Assembly: GCF_037975245.1 (NCBI RefSeq)
Contig: NC_092563.1
Span: 8,183,501 to 8,247,500 of the forward strand
Direction of reading: 5' to 3'
From: Apostichopus japonicus
Taxonomy: Eukaryota > Echinodermata > Holothuroidea > Aspidochirotida > Stichopodidae
DNA: 64,000 bases
Shown here in pieces: positions 24,901 through 34,974 of the stretch. A program made the translations under genes and the position numbers. Below the pieces are notes generated by a model that saw only the letters and a program-made list of their open reading frames with translations, did no database searches and was not told the DNA's origin. Numbering within the stretch: the first letter of the stretch is position 1; the number at the start of each line of letters is the position of its first letter.

Positions 24901-27900
24901 CCACATTAATCTCTTATTTTATTAAAGTGGTTCTATAAACCACATTAATCTCTTATGATATAAACCACATTAATATCTTATTTTATTTAAGAGGTTCTAT
25001 GAACCACATTAATCTCTTATATGATATAAGAGGTTCTATGAACCACATTAATCTCTTATTTTATTTAAGAGGTTCTATAAACCACATTAATCTCTTATTA
25101 TATTTAATAGGTTCTATAAACCACATTAATCTCTTATTATATTTAATAGGTTCTTTAAACCACATTAATCTCTTATTTTATTTAAGAGGTTCTTTAAACC
25201 ACATTAATCTCTTATTTTATTAAAGTGGTTCTATAAACCACATTAATCTCTTATGATATTTAATAGGTTCTATAAACCACATTAATATCTTATTTTTTGA
25301 AGCGGTTCTATAAACCACATTAATCTCTTATTTTAATAAAGAGGTTCTATGAACCACATTAATCTCTTATTTTATTTAAGAGGTTCTATATACCACATTA
25401 ATCTCTTATTTTATTTAAGAGGTTCTATAAACCCCTAGAACATTAGATTGTAATCAAGTTTATTGCAAGGAAAGAGTTGTCATAGTAAGGATCCAAAACC
25501 AGGTAACATTTGGCAATCAATTTGTAAACTATTCCCAGCATTGTAGTGTAGGCTCTATATTTAAGTAATCCCTCACCTCCTCCCTCCCACCCCTCCCCGC
25601 TCCCCAAATGGAAAGGCACCAACATTGTACTGAAGGCTCTTTTATTTAAGTAATCCCTCACCCCCCCTCCCCCCTCATCCCCCAAAAAGGAAGGCATGTA
25701 AACCTCCATAAACTATGTCAATATACCTGAATGTTCTCTTATCTCAGCAAAACTGCCAAAACAACAAGTGGACATTGTATTGTATAGATATCATATCACG
25801 TAGCATTTGGATTCTGTTCAATCTGCAACCTGTTGTACGAGTGCTTGACCATAGTGATTTAGCCATTTACACCACTCAAGGTAACCAAAGCAATAAAGTT
25901 TGCAACCGGTCTTGGGTTAGCTTGAACATGTGGTACATGGTAGGTTCTCTGTGTCTGTCTGTACGTGTCTGTCCCTCAGGTGTCTATCTGTACGTGTCTG
26001 TCCCCAACGTCTGTCTGTAGTGTCTGTCCCCCGATGTCTGTCTGTACGTGTCTGTCCCTCAGGTATCTGTCCTGTCTGTGTCTGTCCCTCATGTGTCTGT
26101 CCTGTCGGTGTCTGTCCCTCAGGTGTCTGTCCTGTATGTGTCTGTCCCTCAGGTGTCTGTCCTGTATGTGTCTGTCCCTCAGGTGTCTGTCCTGCAGGCA
26201 TCCCTCACAATTCTAAATCAGTGGTTACAAACGTCACTTTATAAATCATTGATTTGGCTGACATTGTTCAAAATCCTTTTCATTTCAGGTCAAAGGTCGC
26301 GTCCCAAATTGAAATTTTAAATTTGTGCTGATCGAAAATCAGGGAGCATTTTGATCATCCCTCTGAGAAAAATAAGTCACCAACCCCTCAGGGATGTGAC
26401 AAACTCCCTTTCATTATAACAAATATGAAATATGTTCAGATTCCACATTGTCTGGGTTGATAAGTGACATATATTATTCCTGTTTTGTAAAATTTGTTCA
26501 AATAGATTGGAACATATTTTCAACAAGTTTTAGCTCAATGTAAAAATGTATATAATAATGTAAAACCATTTCCATTGATGTCTGCCACTAATGCACAGAA
26601 AATTTCCTCTATTTAATTATGGAGATGCAACATTTTATTTTAATGCAAGATAAAAATTTGTGTACAGTATGTACTTAGCGTTAAGTGAAAATAATGACTT
26701 AAATTAAGAAGTATCGCACTAGGATATTTTGGCAGAAACAGTTTACCTGCATAAATGTCCGTCCCTCACGTGAGGGATGAAATCCGATCAAGCTCACCCT
26801 CAGATTCCATGCAAGAAAAATTCAAAATTGAACTCACCAAAGTAGCAGTACTGCAGCTGTGGTAACTGTTTGAAAAGTGCTGAGACAACCTGTTGTGAAT
26901 TATGAATCAAATGTGTTCAAACTGTGAAGGTGTGTCCTTGTACATACACCTTTCACCAATGAAGAGTAACATCTGTATGAGATAACTGCTATGAGGACAA
27001 ATAATTGCTATTAAACATCAACAAATATTTGACATTTTTATATATATATATTTTTGTTGTTGAACCTACTTTGTTTAAAGTATGGCAGGCGTTCCATGTT
27101 TGTTCCTCGACTGGAATTGTGTTTCGTTAGGTAAATTAACTTTTCCATTTTTTCATTGCAAACACACAAAGTACACAAAGTTGTACCAAGTAAGGGAGAA
27201 TATTATGACGGGGGGGGGGATTGTTTTTGAGCTGTGGAAGCTCTCTCTACCCCTCTCTCTCTCTTGGTAAATATACATTGATTTGGAGTTTATTTGTACT
27301 TAACACTACAGCTGTCTACGCTAAAGAAACATTGAAACACTACTATGAGCAGGAGTGCTGTAACGCTTTCAGAGTTAACAAACGACACGATTTATTAATC
27401 AAAAACCTTTAACCTACTTTCATTGCTGATGTTTGTTTTCATTTTAAGTAATCACAATTGCTTCTATTGTTTTTCTCTCTTAGTGAATTGTCTCATTGTG
27501 ATAAAAGGGAGTCATACGTAATTTATTTGTATCATTGGCAACCACAACAACTTTTGTCAACAGATGACAAAGATAGGAAACCTTTTTTTCCAATTTTGAA
27601 AGGGGGTGGGGGGGGGGAGGCGGGAGGTGGTGGAAGTAAGTGTTGGCTCTGTGGTGTTTACAGTAATTTAATGGATCAGTGAGTAAGACATCCACAAACC
27701 ATTACACAATGAATCTGTGATTTAGACATCCACGAGTCATTATGGGAATGGATCAGTGATTAAGAACTCCACAAGTCATACAGTAATGGATCAGGGATTT
27801 AACATCCACAAATCATTACATGAATGGATCAGTGATTCAGACATCCACAAATCATTATGGGAATGGATCATTGATTAAGGACTCCACATATCATTACATG

Positions 27901-30900
27901 AATGGATCAGGGATTTAGACTCCACAAATCATTACAGGAATGGGTCAGTGATTCAGACAACAATATGGGAATTGATAAGCAATTAAGACCGTCAGAAATC
28001 ATTACAGGAATGTATCAATGATTTATACATCCAGAAATTAAAGGGATGGGTCAGTGACTTGTGTGTTCACAAGTCATTTACAATAATGGATCAGTGATTT
28101 AGACCTCCCTAAATCATTACAATAATGGATCAGGGATTTAGACCTCCACAAAACATTACAGTAATGGATCAGTGATTTAGATATCCACAAGTCATTACAG
28201 TCATGGATCAGTAAGACTTCCACAAGTCATTACAGTAATGGATCAGTAATTTAGACATCCACAAATCATAACAGTAATGGATCAGTAAGACTTCCAAAAG
28301 TCATTACAGTCATGGATCAGGGATTTAGACCTCTACAAAACATTACAGTAATGGATCAGTGATTTAGATATCCACAAGTCATTACAGTAATGGATCAGTG
28401 ATCTTTCAGGTTATATCCAATCTGAGATCCACCATTATTTTTCTTTCGACTTTTCGGAACTTTCCTGCCCTTTCTTTTCTACAGCATTCATAATTTACAT
28501 ATGTAACATCTTGTTATTAAGTACCATTTTGTTTGGTTCACAGACATATGAGCTGCTTAGAGAGGTTCTGGCCGTACCTGGATGCGTATGTGGATGAGCA
28601 TGTGACCTACAGGTAAGCATCTGTGAAAGCTAGAAAGAACATTTGAGTGAAAATGATAACAGGGTCATTCCGTGTCAAATCAGGGATGGCTGTTGCTGCA
28701 CCCTCTCCAAAAATTGTTTATGATTGGAACACCATAAAATAGGCATATTCTGAAAATTTCAGATGCATTGCTTCAACAATTGTCTGATTTATCACACTTT
28801 GAAATTCCGCAATTTGTCGCCACCGTGGCATTTTGGCTTTTCTTGATTTTTGAAGTCTCATTTCTCAGCATTTAAACATCCTATTACCTTTTTATTACAG
28901 GTGCCAATAAAGTCTACCCCATAGAACAGGAATGTAAAAAATTAGGCTACAAAAACATTGTCTTGTGGAGTTAGGTCAACTTAAAAGTGTCAAAATATTC
29001 GATTTTTGTATTTTTCACTAAAAAATGTGCTATTTTTAGTGATAAATTGCTCCTAAACCATTGCTTCAGGGTACTTGATTTTTTCAGAGGTTATTATGTC
29101 TAGTACGAACAATTACATGGTGTTCCAATCATTCAATAAATTTGGGAATTTTTTAAAAGATGTCCAACTACAACATACTCCAAAATTTGGTGATTTGATA
29201 TGGAATGACCCAAAAACTTACTAAACTTTTATCCACAGTTCTCTCCTGGTTGCTCTGCAAAGAAGTATAAAACCAGACATTTGGATGAGTAAACTGGACA
29301 ATCAAATGTTTCGAAAATTGCAGTCAAATGTTGAAGGAACTGCCAACGATATTTTGACTTTCTCCCATACTTGGGGGCCCAAACTCATGTCTGCGGAAGG
29401 GGTATGAAGGGTTTCAGATGTTCAACAGGGTATTGATAAAGTTACTATACATCAAAGGCGGTACACCCAGTTTAGGTAGTTTACTCCGCAGAAATTTCCC
29501 TAAAACTGTGAAAGATTGATGTTGCTTCCAAAGTATTCTGTAAATGTTTAACTCTCTGCTATGGTATTAAACAACAAGCATGGAACTGTAAATACTGGAC
29601 TAATTCTGTAATGCCAGACCAAAGAACAAAATTGCCATGTTTGAGGTATGGGTTCCATTCTCAGAGGAGGCTGGAAAGTGTTTTTTTTTTTCACTGTTCT
29701 ACATTTCCCACTGATTGTAGTCCAAAATTTCTCTCAAATTTCACTTCAAATATTATAAAGAAAATTCTCTTAATTTCTACCTCAGTCATTCATGTTACAA
29801 GGCCAGGAATCTACTGGCAGCAATAGATTTTCAGATGCACAAGGAACGAAGACAAGAAATGAGAAATGGAACACCAGTGTAAGTCAGGATTTTGATGTAT
29901 TATCTTCATAGCAACTTTATGACTTGATATTTGGTCATGTTTGGGATAACAATTCGTACCATACTCCCATAGTATATGCAACTGATTAGCATATCGAGTC
30001 ATTTTAAATGATGAGGAATGAACAACCTATTTCTATTTGCATGTTAATGACCATGTTGCATGTTGTTAATAAGTATATACATGGTAAATGACTCTGGCTG
30101 GTAATATTTGTGTACATTGTATACCAACATAGCGAGCAGGAGAATCATGTCTGGTCATTTATGGAAGTTAGATCTCATTTATTGTCCTTCTTTTTTGTCC
30201 TTCTCCAGTTTATTCCCTTCCCCCTTCCCTTAATCCTCTCTTTGTCCCTCCACTGTTTATCTCCTACCTCTCCTCTTCCCCTGTTGGTTTCTTTCTTTCT
30301 TCTCTCCATCCCTTGTCTACTAATCCCCTTTCATCCATCTCTTTGTGTTCACCATGCTCATTAACCTGTCTGTATTCTGTGTGTGTTTTTGTCCCTTCCG
30401 TTGCTGTTACTTGCCATTTAGCCTCTGAAGAAGATCCTGCTAGGATCAAAACATCAGGCCAACTTACTTTTACACACTCATTTATTGACAACAGAGGTCA
30501 AAGTCTTAAAAAAAATATTTTAAACATGTAAAAATGATCAACTCTAAAAGTAAAAACCTTGGATTTTTGGTCTGCCTTTGTGAAAGGTAGAAGTATTTTG
30601 CAAGTGGGTGAAATCTTCACAGTCCATTTACCACCTTCTGAAATTCCTTCCTCCTAAGAAATGCACCAACCAATGAAAAAACTTCAAACTTGTTTTCTGT
30701 GTGTCCACATTAAGTGCAAGAACCTTGTTGGTAATCACTGCAAAATGTGTGAATTGTTTGCAAATATTCTCGGTTAAAACGATAGCAAGGAGTCACTGAG
30801 AATGTTTGCTGTCTTAGTTATTTCGAGGTGTGAGATCTTGTTCAAAGGTAACATCAAAATAATAACTTTGGGGCTACCACAGATGCTGTGTGGGTGCATA

Positions 30901-31212
30901 GCTAAGCCTATTTATTGTGTATCAAGAAAAGGAAGCTCATTATGTTTTTGGAATATAGTTATTTAATGTGTCTAGCTTCATCTGAAGATTTGGTGTTTCA
31001 AATGTCTAGTCATTTTCTATTACCGGTTTTGGTAATTTTTTGTTTGTATTTATTTACTTTGTCGTAGATTCAAACGTCAGTACAGCCCGAGGACCAAGAG
31101 ATGGATCAACTTGCCAGTCTTGGAGAAGAAGGCATACTCGTATATACCAGAACTCATGCAGGAGATATTAGTGAAAACAATGGTTAAAGATGAGGGCATT
31201 GTGGGAGATTAA
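15949..31212 (+). CDS. C-terminal exons of an uncharacterised, possibly transposase-derived protein (5' partial)
   Basis: Five exons join in phase: 15949-16059, 16714-16928, 28544-28612, 29786-29878 and 31068-31212 (stop TAA 31210-31212), giving 210 residues. Every junction has AG/GT borders (donors gtaagt, gttaga, gtaagc, gtaagt). The protein contains TADITKHFLFCARQ, GLLHHVVGNHEWVL, LSHVALREIVLSEQLLW, CYKARNLLAAIDFQMH and KKAYSYIPELMQEIL. From memory this order matches the C-terminal half of a large family of uncharacterised proteins in fish and marine invertebrates, often carrying an upstream THAP or transposase-like region; I could not search for it. The upstream half was not found in the window. 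The second intron is 11.6 kb and contains an opposite-strand glycosyltransferase gene and several minisatellites. The exons look intact, suggesting a functional gene. Confidence 0.72.
16100..16530. repeat. Degenerate minisatellite, unit about 60-70 bp
   Basis: Roughly six diverged copies of a phrase like CTTAGTCCTGTTAATACTCA followed by TCAAGATGTTGAGGCATTCC lie in the first visible intron of the plus-strand gene. Copies differ at many positions and in length. Confidence 0.65.
17100..18239. other. Intronic AT-rich DNA, no feature seen
   Basis: Part of the 11.6-kb intron. It contains a poly-T tract near 18125-18140 and short chance ORFs; nothing else was recognised. Confidence 0.4.
18240..18695 (+). 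repeat. Old dispersed repeat, copy 1 (partner near 61440-61890)
   Basis: Phrases such as ATGCATCTGGTAACAGCAGA, GAATGATATCATC, GGTTTAGCTAGTCAGAATGG and GATGGAGTTTCCAACT recur in the same order, diverged, at 61445-61845 (ATGCATCTGGCAACAGCAGA, GAATGGATGATACA, GGTTTAGCCAATCAAAATAGG, GATGGGGTTTTCAATTTG). Same orientation in both places. An (AAT)n microsatellite of about 25 bp sits inside this copy at about 18380. Confidence 0.6.
18700..22045 (+). repeat. Minisatellite with 84-bp unit, about 40 copies
   Basis: The unit runs GAGTTACATTGTCTGTCACA, AGAAATATCTCTTCAATACT, TCAGACTACTATTATCTAAA, ATACAATAAATATTCTCTAG, ATAA. Because 84 is divisible by three, one frame stays open through many copies, reading a 28-residue Tyr/Lys/Asn-rich repeat (phrases HKKYLFNTSDYYYLKYNKYS). 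Blocks recur at a higher level: the segment from 19308 is repeated nearly intact from 20407. The array lies in the intron of the plus-strand gene, and no Met-initiated frame spans it, so translation is unlikely. Confidence 0.93.
22412..23905 (-). CDS. Core-2/I-branching beta-1,6-N-acetylglucosaminyltransferase (GT14), intronless
   Basis: A 497-residue type II Golgi membrane enzyme expected to add GlcNAc in beta-1,6 linkage to O-glycan or polylactosamine acceptors. A short cytoplasmic tail is followed by one membrane anchor ([17 protein letters not shown], residues 8-24), a stem of about 80 residues, and the GT14 domain beginning [20 protein letters not shown]. Hallmarks are [50 protein letters not shown] and SPDEHYW, whose glutamate aligns with the catalytic Glu of GCNT1. 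Nine cysteines lie outside the anchor, the number conserved in core-2 enzymes. Several N-glycosylation sequons are present. It is somewhat longer than vertebrate GCNT1 or GCNT4 (430-455 residues), mostly in the stem. An acceptor-like ttttaagtttcag ends 2 bp before the ATG, suggesting a separate 5' UTR exon. It lies antisense within the large intron of the plus-strand gene. GCNT1, GCNT3 and GCNT4 cannot be told apart here. Confidence 0.92.
   Translation of the reverse strand: [497 protein letters not shown]
24085..25435 (+). repeat. Minisatellite with 39-bp unit, about 34 copies
   Basis: The unit is GGTTCTATAAACCACATTAA, TCTCTTATTTTATTTAAGA. It is also a multiple of three, so a 13-residue repeat (GSMNHINLLFYLR) reads open over long stretches. 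Variant units contain the dyad TCTTATATGATATAAGA. The array starts about 180 bp from the glycosyltransferase start codon, so it may overlap that gene's promoter or 5' leader. Confidence 0.92.
25960..26200 (+). repeat. Minisatellite with about 30-bp unit (GTGTCTGTCCCTCAG)
   Basis: About eight copies of GTGTCTGTCCCTCAG followed by GTGTCTGTCCTGTAT, more uniform to the right. Both strands carry long chance ORFs caused by the periodicity (for example a Gly-Gln-Thr repeat on the minus strand). Intronic. Confidence 0.85.
26200..27685. other. Intronic DNA without a recognised gene; 16-bp CACGTG palindrome and G-runs
   Basis: A perfect palindrome TCCCTCACGTGAGGGA lies at 26762-26777 with an E-box core. 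A G-rich tract at 27600-27630 (several runs of three or more G) could form a G-quadruplex. No coding signal was found. Confidence 0.4.
27690..28410 (+). repeat. Minisatellite with about 39-44-bp unit (ATGGATCAGTGATTTAGAC)
   Basis: About 17 diverged copies of ATGGATCAGTGATTTAGACA, TCCACAAGTCATTACAGTA. It ends about 130 bp before the exon at 28544. It is the fourth unrelated minisatellite within one intron. Confidence 0.88.
28662..29211. mobile_element. 550-bp MITE with GGGTCATTCC termini
   Basis: The left end GGGTCATTCCGTGTCAAATC is matched by the inverted right end (TGATTTGATATGGAATGACC then C). The inversion continues inside: ATGATTGGAACACCA near 28719 is answered by its exact reverse complement near 29118. 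No transposase ORF. A target duplication is not evident. It sits wholly within the intron between exons 28612 and 29786. Confidence 0.82.
30211..30480 (+). mobile_element. Dispersed repeat, copy 1, with hammerhead-like motif; possibly a Penelope-like element tail
   Basis: About 85-90% identical by eye to 46871-47120, same orientation. A pyrimidine-rich body leads to CTCTGAAGAAGATCCTGCTA, GGATCAAAACATCAGGCC. The order CTGAAGA, GATCC-TGCTA-GGATC hairpin, then AAAAC resembles a minimal hammerhead ribozyme, except that the expected GAAAC reads AAAAC. Such motifs are known in Penelope-like elements. The family assignment is from memory. Confidence 0.5.
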
Positions 31213-32568
31213 AAGCATCTCTCTAAAGTCATGGATAATATTACGGGTTCAATGACGATAGCTTCATTTTGATAACGTGCTGATAAAGGTCAAGACGAAA
31301 CCGATACAGGCAGGTCAATATTCCAGGAAGGGTATCTGTAGAGTCCAGCTAGATATCATCATCCAAGCAGTACAGAAAAATCAACATGAGAGAGAGAGAT
31401 TGCGACAAGGACCGAAGCTGTACCAGGTTGAACGAGGCGGTCATCTTTGAAGGTAGAAATTGAGGGCTGGCCAGACGAGGGAATGGAGAACAATGTAACA
31501 ACGTATTATCACTGTTCCAATAGGAGAACAATGCACATTGTCATCATTTCTGACGTAGAAAGACAATGTACTTTGTCATGATTTAGGCAGAAGAAGAATA
31601 AACTTTGATAGGTTTCAAAAAAGTACAACAATACATTTTATTGTTATGTTCAAGTAGAAGAACAATGCACTTTATTGTCATGTTTCAAACAGTAGAAGAT
31701 GCTCTTTATTGCCGTGGCTAACATTAGAAAAAATCATGGTCGTGTTTCAAACAGCAGAACAATGAGTTTCATTGTTTCAGATAAGTAGAATAATATCATT
31801 TATTGTAGCTGCTGTTTTATTAAAGTAGAACAATGTCTTTTCTGTCTTATGCAGCTGAAAACAGTGGACTTGATCTTGTCTTGAAACAAGAAATATATAT
31901 TTCATTATTGACCATATTTTCTTCAATAACATACCACAAGATTTACCGAATCTTGGTACCTTGGTGATGGGGAAGATGACATAATGGTTGGTTTCTTTAT
32001 GGGGAGGGGGATCACTGGATGTATTGCTCTCATAATTTTTTTTTGCCTTGATGTCAACATTCTTGCCTATAACAGTTGATGTCCACCACGCCACAGTGAA
32101 AAATTTTAATTAGTAAATTATATATCTAATTAAGATATTTTGTAGCTTGGAAGATGCAGCTCAGAAATTTAGGAGAAAAATAAAAATGGGAATATATAAA
32201 ATATCTGATTGGGCTGCTTCAAGAAGAAGTCATTACGATCTGTTTTGGTTTTGATTTTTCATTTATGCTAAGGTAGTTGCTTGCACCTCCAATCACCCTC
32301 TCCTCCTGCCTGTCCCCCTCCAACCTGTTACACCCCTCTAACGCCTGTCCTCTCCCCAGGATAAAGTGGATACAGAGAGATTTAACATCTAAGGATCACT
32401 GTTTAGTATAGAGGGACAGGTAACAAAGGTGGCCCACTGTGCTCCATAAACAAACGGTCATTAGTATTTTCGATGGTGATGTTGTGAAGAACTGTGTTCA
32501 GTATTGTTACCATGTGGAGAGAGAGGGTGGTGTGGTAGCACCCAGGAAATGATTTCCGGGGGGGGGGG
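31213..32568. other. 3' flank of the plus-strand gene, no further gene seen
   Basis: It contains repeated phrases like AGTAGAACAATGCACTTTAT and TTTCATTGTTTCA about every 60 bp at 31520-31850, a degenerate minisatellite probably overlapping the 3' UTR. AATAAA occurs at about 31598. No coding signal was found. Confidence 0.4.
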
Positions 32569-33208
32569 CAAGGGCGGCGGAAGCACTTTTAATCTGGGGG
32601 GGCACCGACATCGAAGGGCACTTTGCAGAAATTCGATTAGACTGATGCACGCTTATATTTAGTACCCTTTATAACTCTTTTTGTATAATCTTATTTGCGT
32701 ATACACATCACTCCATCAACACCCCCCCCCCTCCCCCCAGGAAATACTAGCACTGCAATATCCAATGTGCAAATTGGGAAACAAGGAACAAGTTTTCTTT
32801 TGAGACAAATGAGGTGAAATCATGCTAGTTGCTAATGTAGGAATCTTCCGAATTAGAGTTTATTTCTTGGTAATATCTTAACATTTTTTTCCATTCGAAA
32901 TAGCTTTGAGTTTGACCCACAGAAATTCATTAAAAGTCAGGGGCGTAGCCAGGATTTGCAAAGTTGTATGCACGACTATCTGAGCGGAGCGCCACCATCG
33001 GTTGGCGCGGAGCGTACAAGAAAATTTTTGGTTTTACAAACCCCTTAGATTGCCGAAAACGGCCCTTCCCGAGCGTTCATTCTGGTTCCCTGGCCTCTTG
33101 CTAACTTGAGGCACCTCAATTTTTATGTAGAAAAAGGGCACATTTTTAACCTGAGGAAAAGTGGGGGGGCACGTGCCCCCTGTGCCCCCCCCGGTTCCGC
33201 CGCCCTTG
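32569..33208. mobile_element. 640-bp inverted-repeat element with CAAGGGCGGCGGAA ends
   Basis: The left end CAAGGGCGGCGGAA (32569-32582) is the exact reverse complement of the right end TTCCGCCGCCCTTG (33195-33208); both are flanked by G runs. From about 32938 the interior carries CAGGGGCGTAGCCAGG and the core GAGCGCCACCATCGGTTGGC shared with the elements at 58509 and 62395, so it appears to be a composite. Confidence 0.68.
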
Positions 33209-34610
33209 GGGGGGGGGTTAGAACTGTCTGAGGAATGGTTAATACCGCCTTTTTCCAAGTAGTCCAGAAGAAATTAAAGTCAGATTGACGGGTGACTAGA
33301 AATCGTGCCGTGCTCCGGAAAATTCTCCTTGTTTTGGGGAACTTAGGTAGTAAGGTCTCATTCAGACGATCCATCCAGGCTGTTTGGTAGGGTCTGATTC
33401 TGATAATACTTCTACTCGAAGATAATGACGAGATCAGTAGCTCCTTTCAAGCAAACTGAAAATATTGTGTGCAGTTTTACGATACAGAATGTTCGCACAT
33501 TAAATGTGGCAAGGTATCACAAGACCTAATGGCTTACTAGCGTGTACGAGGATATGGTATGAAGTATGTCGAGTCTCTCTTGACCGAGGGCGGTATTCTA
33601 AATACGGAATAATCAGCAAGCCTTAACAGTATCGACAAATCTAACGTTTGGTGGATTATGTGTGGCAAGTTACAAATGCATTCAATCCAGACTAATTCAT
33701 CGCGCGAACATTACTTAAACAAAGGTGACCAGGTGATGGTATCAATAGAGGCGTTTATAACATGTCTCTTATAGGCAGATGGCAAATCTATTAATGTGAA
33801 ATATATGAAGGCAGAAGGCCGAAAAGGGTACCGCTACTACCCCCCCCCCCCCCGCCATCCTCCCTCTGAGATTGATAATAAAAGATAAACGGAATATAAC
33901 AGCAGGGGGGAAATAGAATAAATACTTCGCTCTCGCCATCTTGAACTTTGACATGCAACTTTGACTCATTTGACATGCATCAATCAGACAAAATGATGAT
34001 ATTATATATGCTATGCTTTTAACTGATTTCTGTGACTCGATAAATCGAAAAATAACAGTTATGATGTTATTCTCGGTAAATAACTGTTTTTAATTTCCCC
34101 AACCTACAGTCAATTGCACATTATGTCTTCAGAAGTTGTTCTTTGTCATCCCGCCGGAAGAACATTGCTATCAAGAACAAGTAATAGCAAGAACGTCGAG
34201 TACAATTGAACCGTCAGAGTACCAAAATGGAACCTCGTTTGCCAATGTTTTTCCTAGAGATATGAAACCGAATGAAGTCCCGTTACAGTTTAAACTCAAT
34301 TACCTGTTAGAAACTCAAGTACTGTACATCAATTGAACTCGAGTACCAAATGGACATCCAATGAACAGATTATGCAACTAATTTAAGATTGAACTTTGAG
34401 TACCAGGTTGAAGTACGAGTACCAAACCTGGTTAAAATTCGACTCCTGCCTTTAAACGTTAAGTTTAAACTTCTCCTGCCCAGTCCAATAACTATGAATT
34501 AAATCTCATCTGACCAAGATGGCTGCAGACCTGTTTTTTAGCATGGATAATCTCTGACGCGCGCTTAAACTGGTGAACTGTGCGGAATGGTGAAGGGATA
34601 ATCGTTCAAG
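33209..34610. other. Intergenic DNA without a recognised feature
   Basis: Short chance ORFs only. A run of about 14 C at 33841-33854 is the longest mononucleotide tract here. Confidence 0.4.
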
Positions 34611-34974
34611 TTAAAGGGAGTGAAGACTCGCGCACAAAGAAACGTCAGATGCCGGTAATCCGACCTAGTTTTGAATGAGGTGTAACAGAAGTGTTGAACA
34701 CCACCATCGATCCTAGAAAATACACACAAAGCTTGCTACAGTCGGTATTGACACTAGTGTACAGTCAATACATGCAGCTACTGTCAATACCCACAACACA
34801 GTGTACATAGCAGGGATGGACATCTCAGGGCCAGATAAAAGATAACAAGGTATCACGTTTCATTACTGTCTGCATTTTGTACCGACAAGAAAAAAACTTC
34901 ACTTGCAACCAACGGAAAGTTACTTTTTTTTAGAGGGCGGTACGCGGTTTGGGGCGAGTCTTCAATGCCTTTAA
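34611..34974 (-). mobile_element. TTAA-bounded MITE, copy 1 (inverted relative to 63049-63404)
   Basis: It begins TTAAAGGGAGTGAAGACTCG and ends with the inverted CGAGTCTTCAATGCCTTTAA. The whole 364 bp is the diverged reverse complement of 63049-63404. The TTAA at both ends suggests TTAA target choice, as in piggyBac- or Kolobok-type families. No ORF. Confidence 0.78.

Noticed and set aside
29239-29401. A 54-codon open segment with an AG acceptor and a GT donor between exons 28612 and 29786
   Set aside because: It can be joined in phase to the preceding exon, but only by giving up the better acceptor at 29785. The direct join 28612 to 29786 gives the family-like YSHSCYKARNLLAAI. The segment itself resembles nothing recognised. 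It might be an alternative exon.
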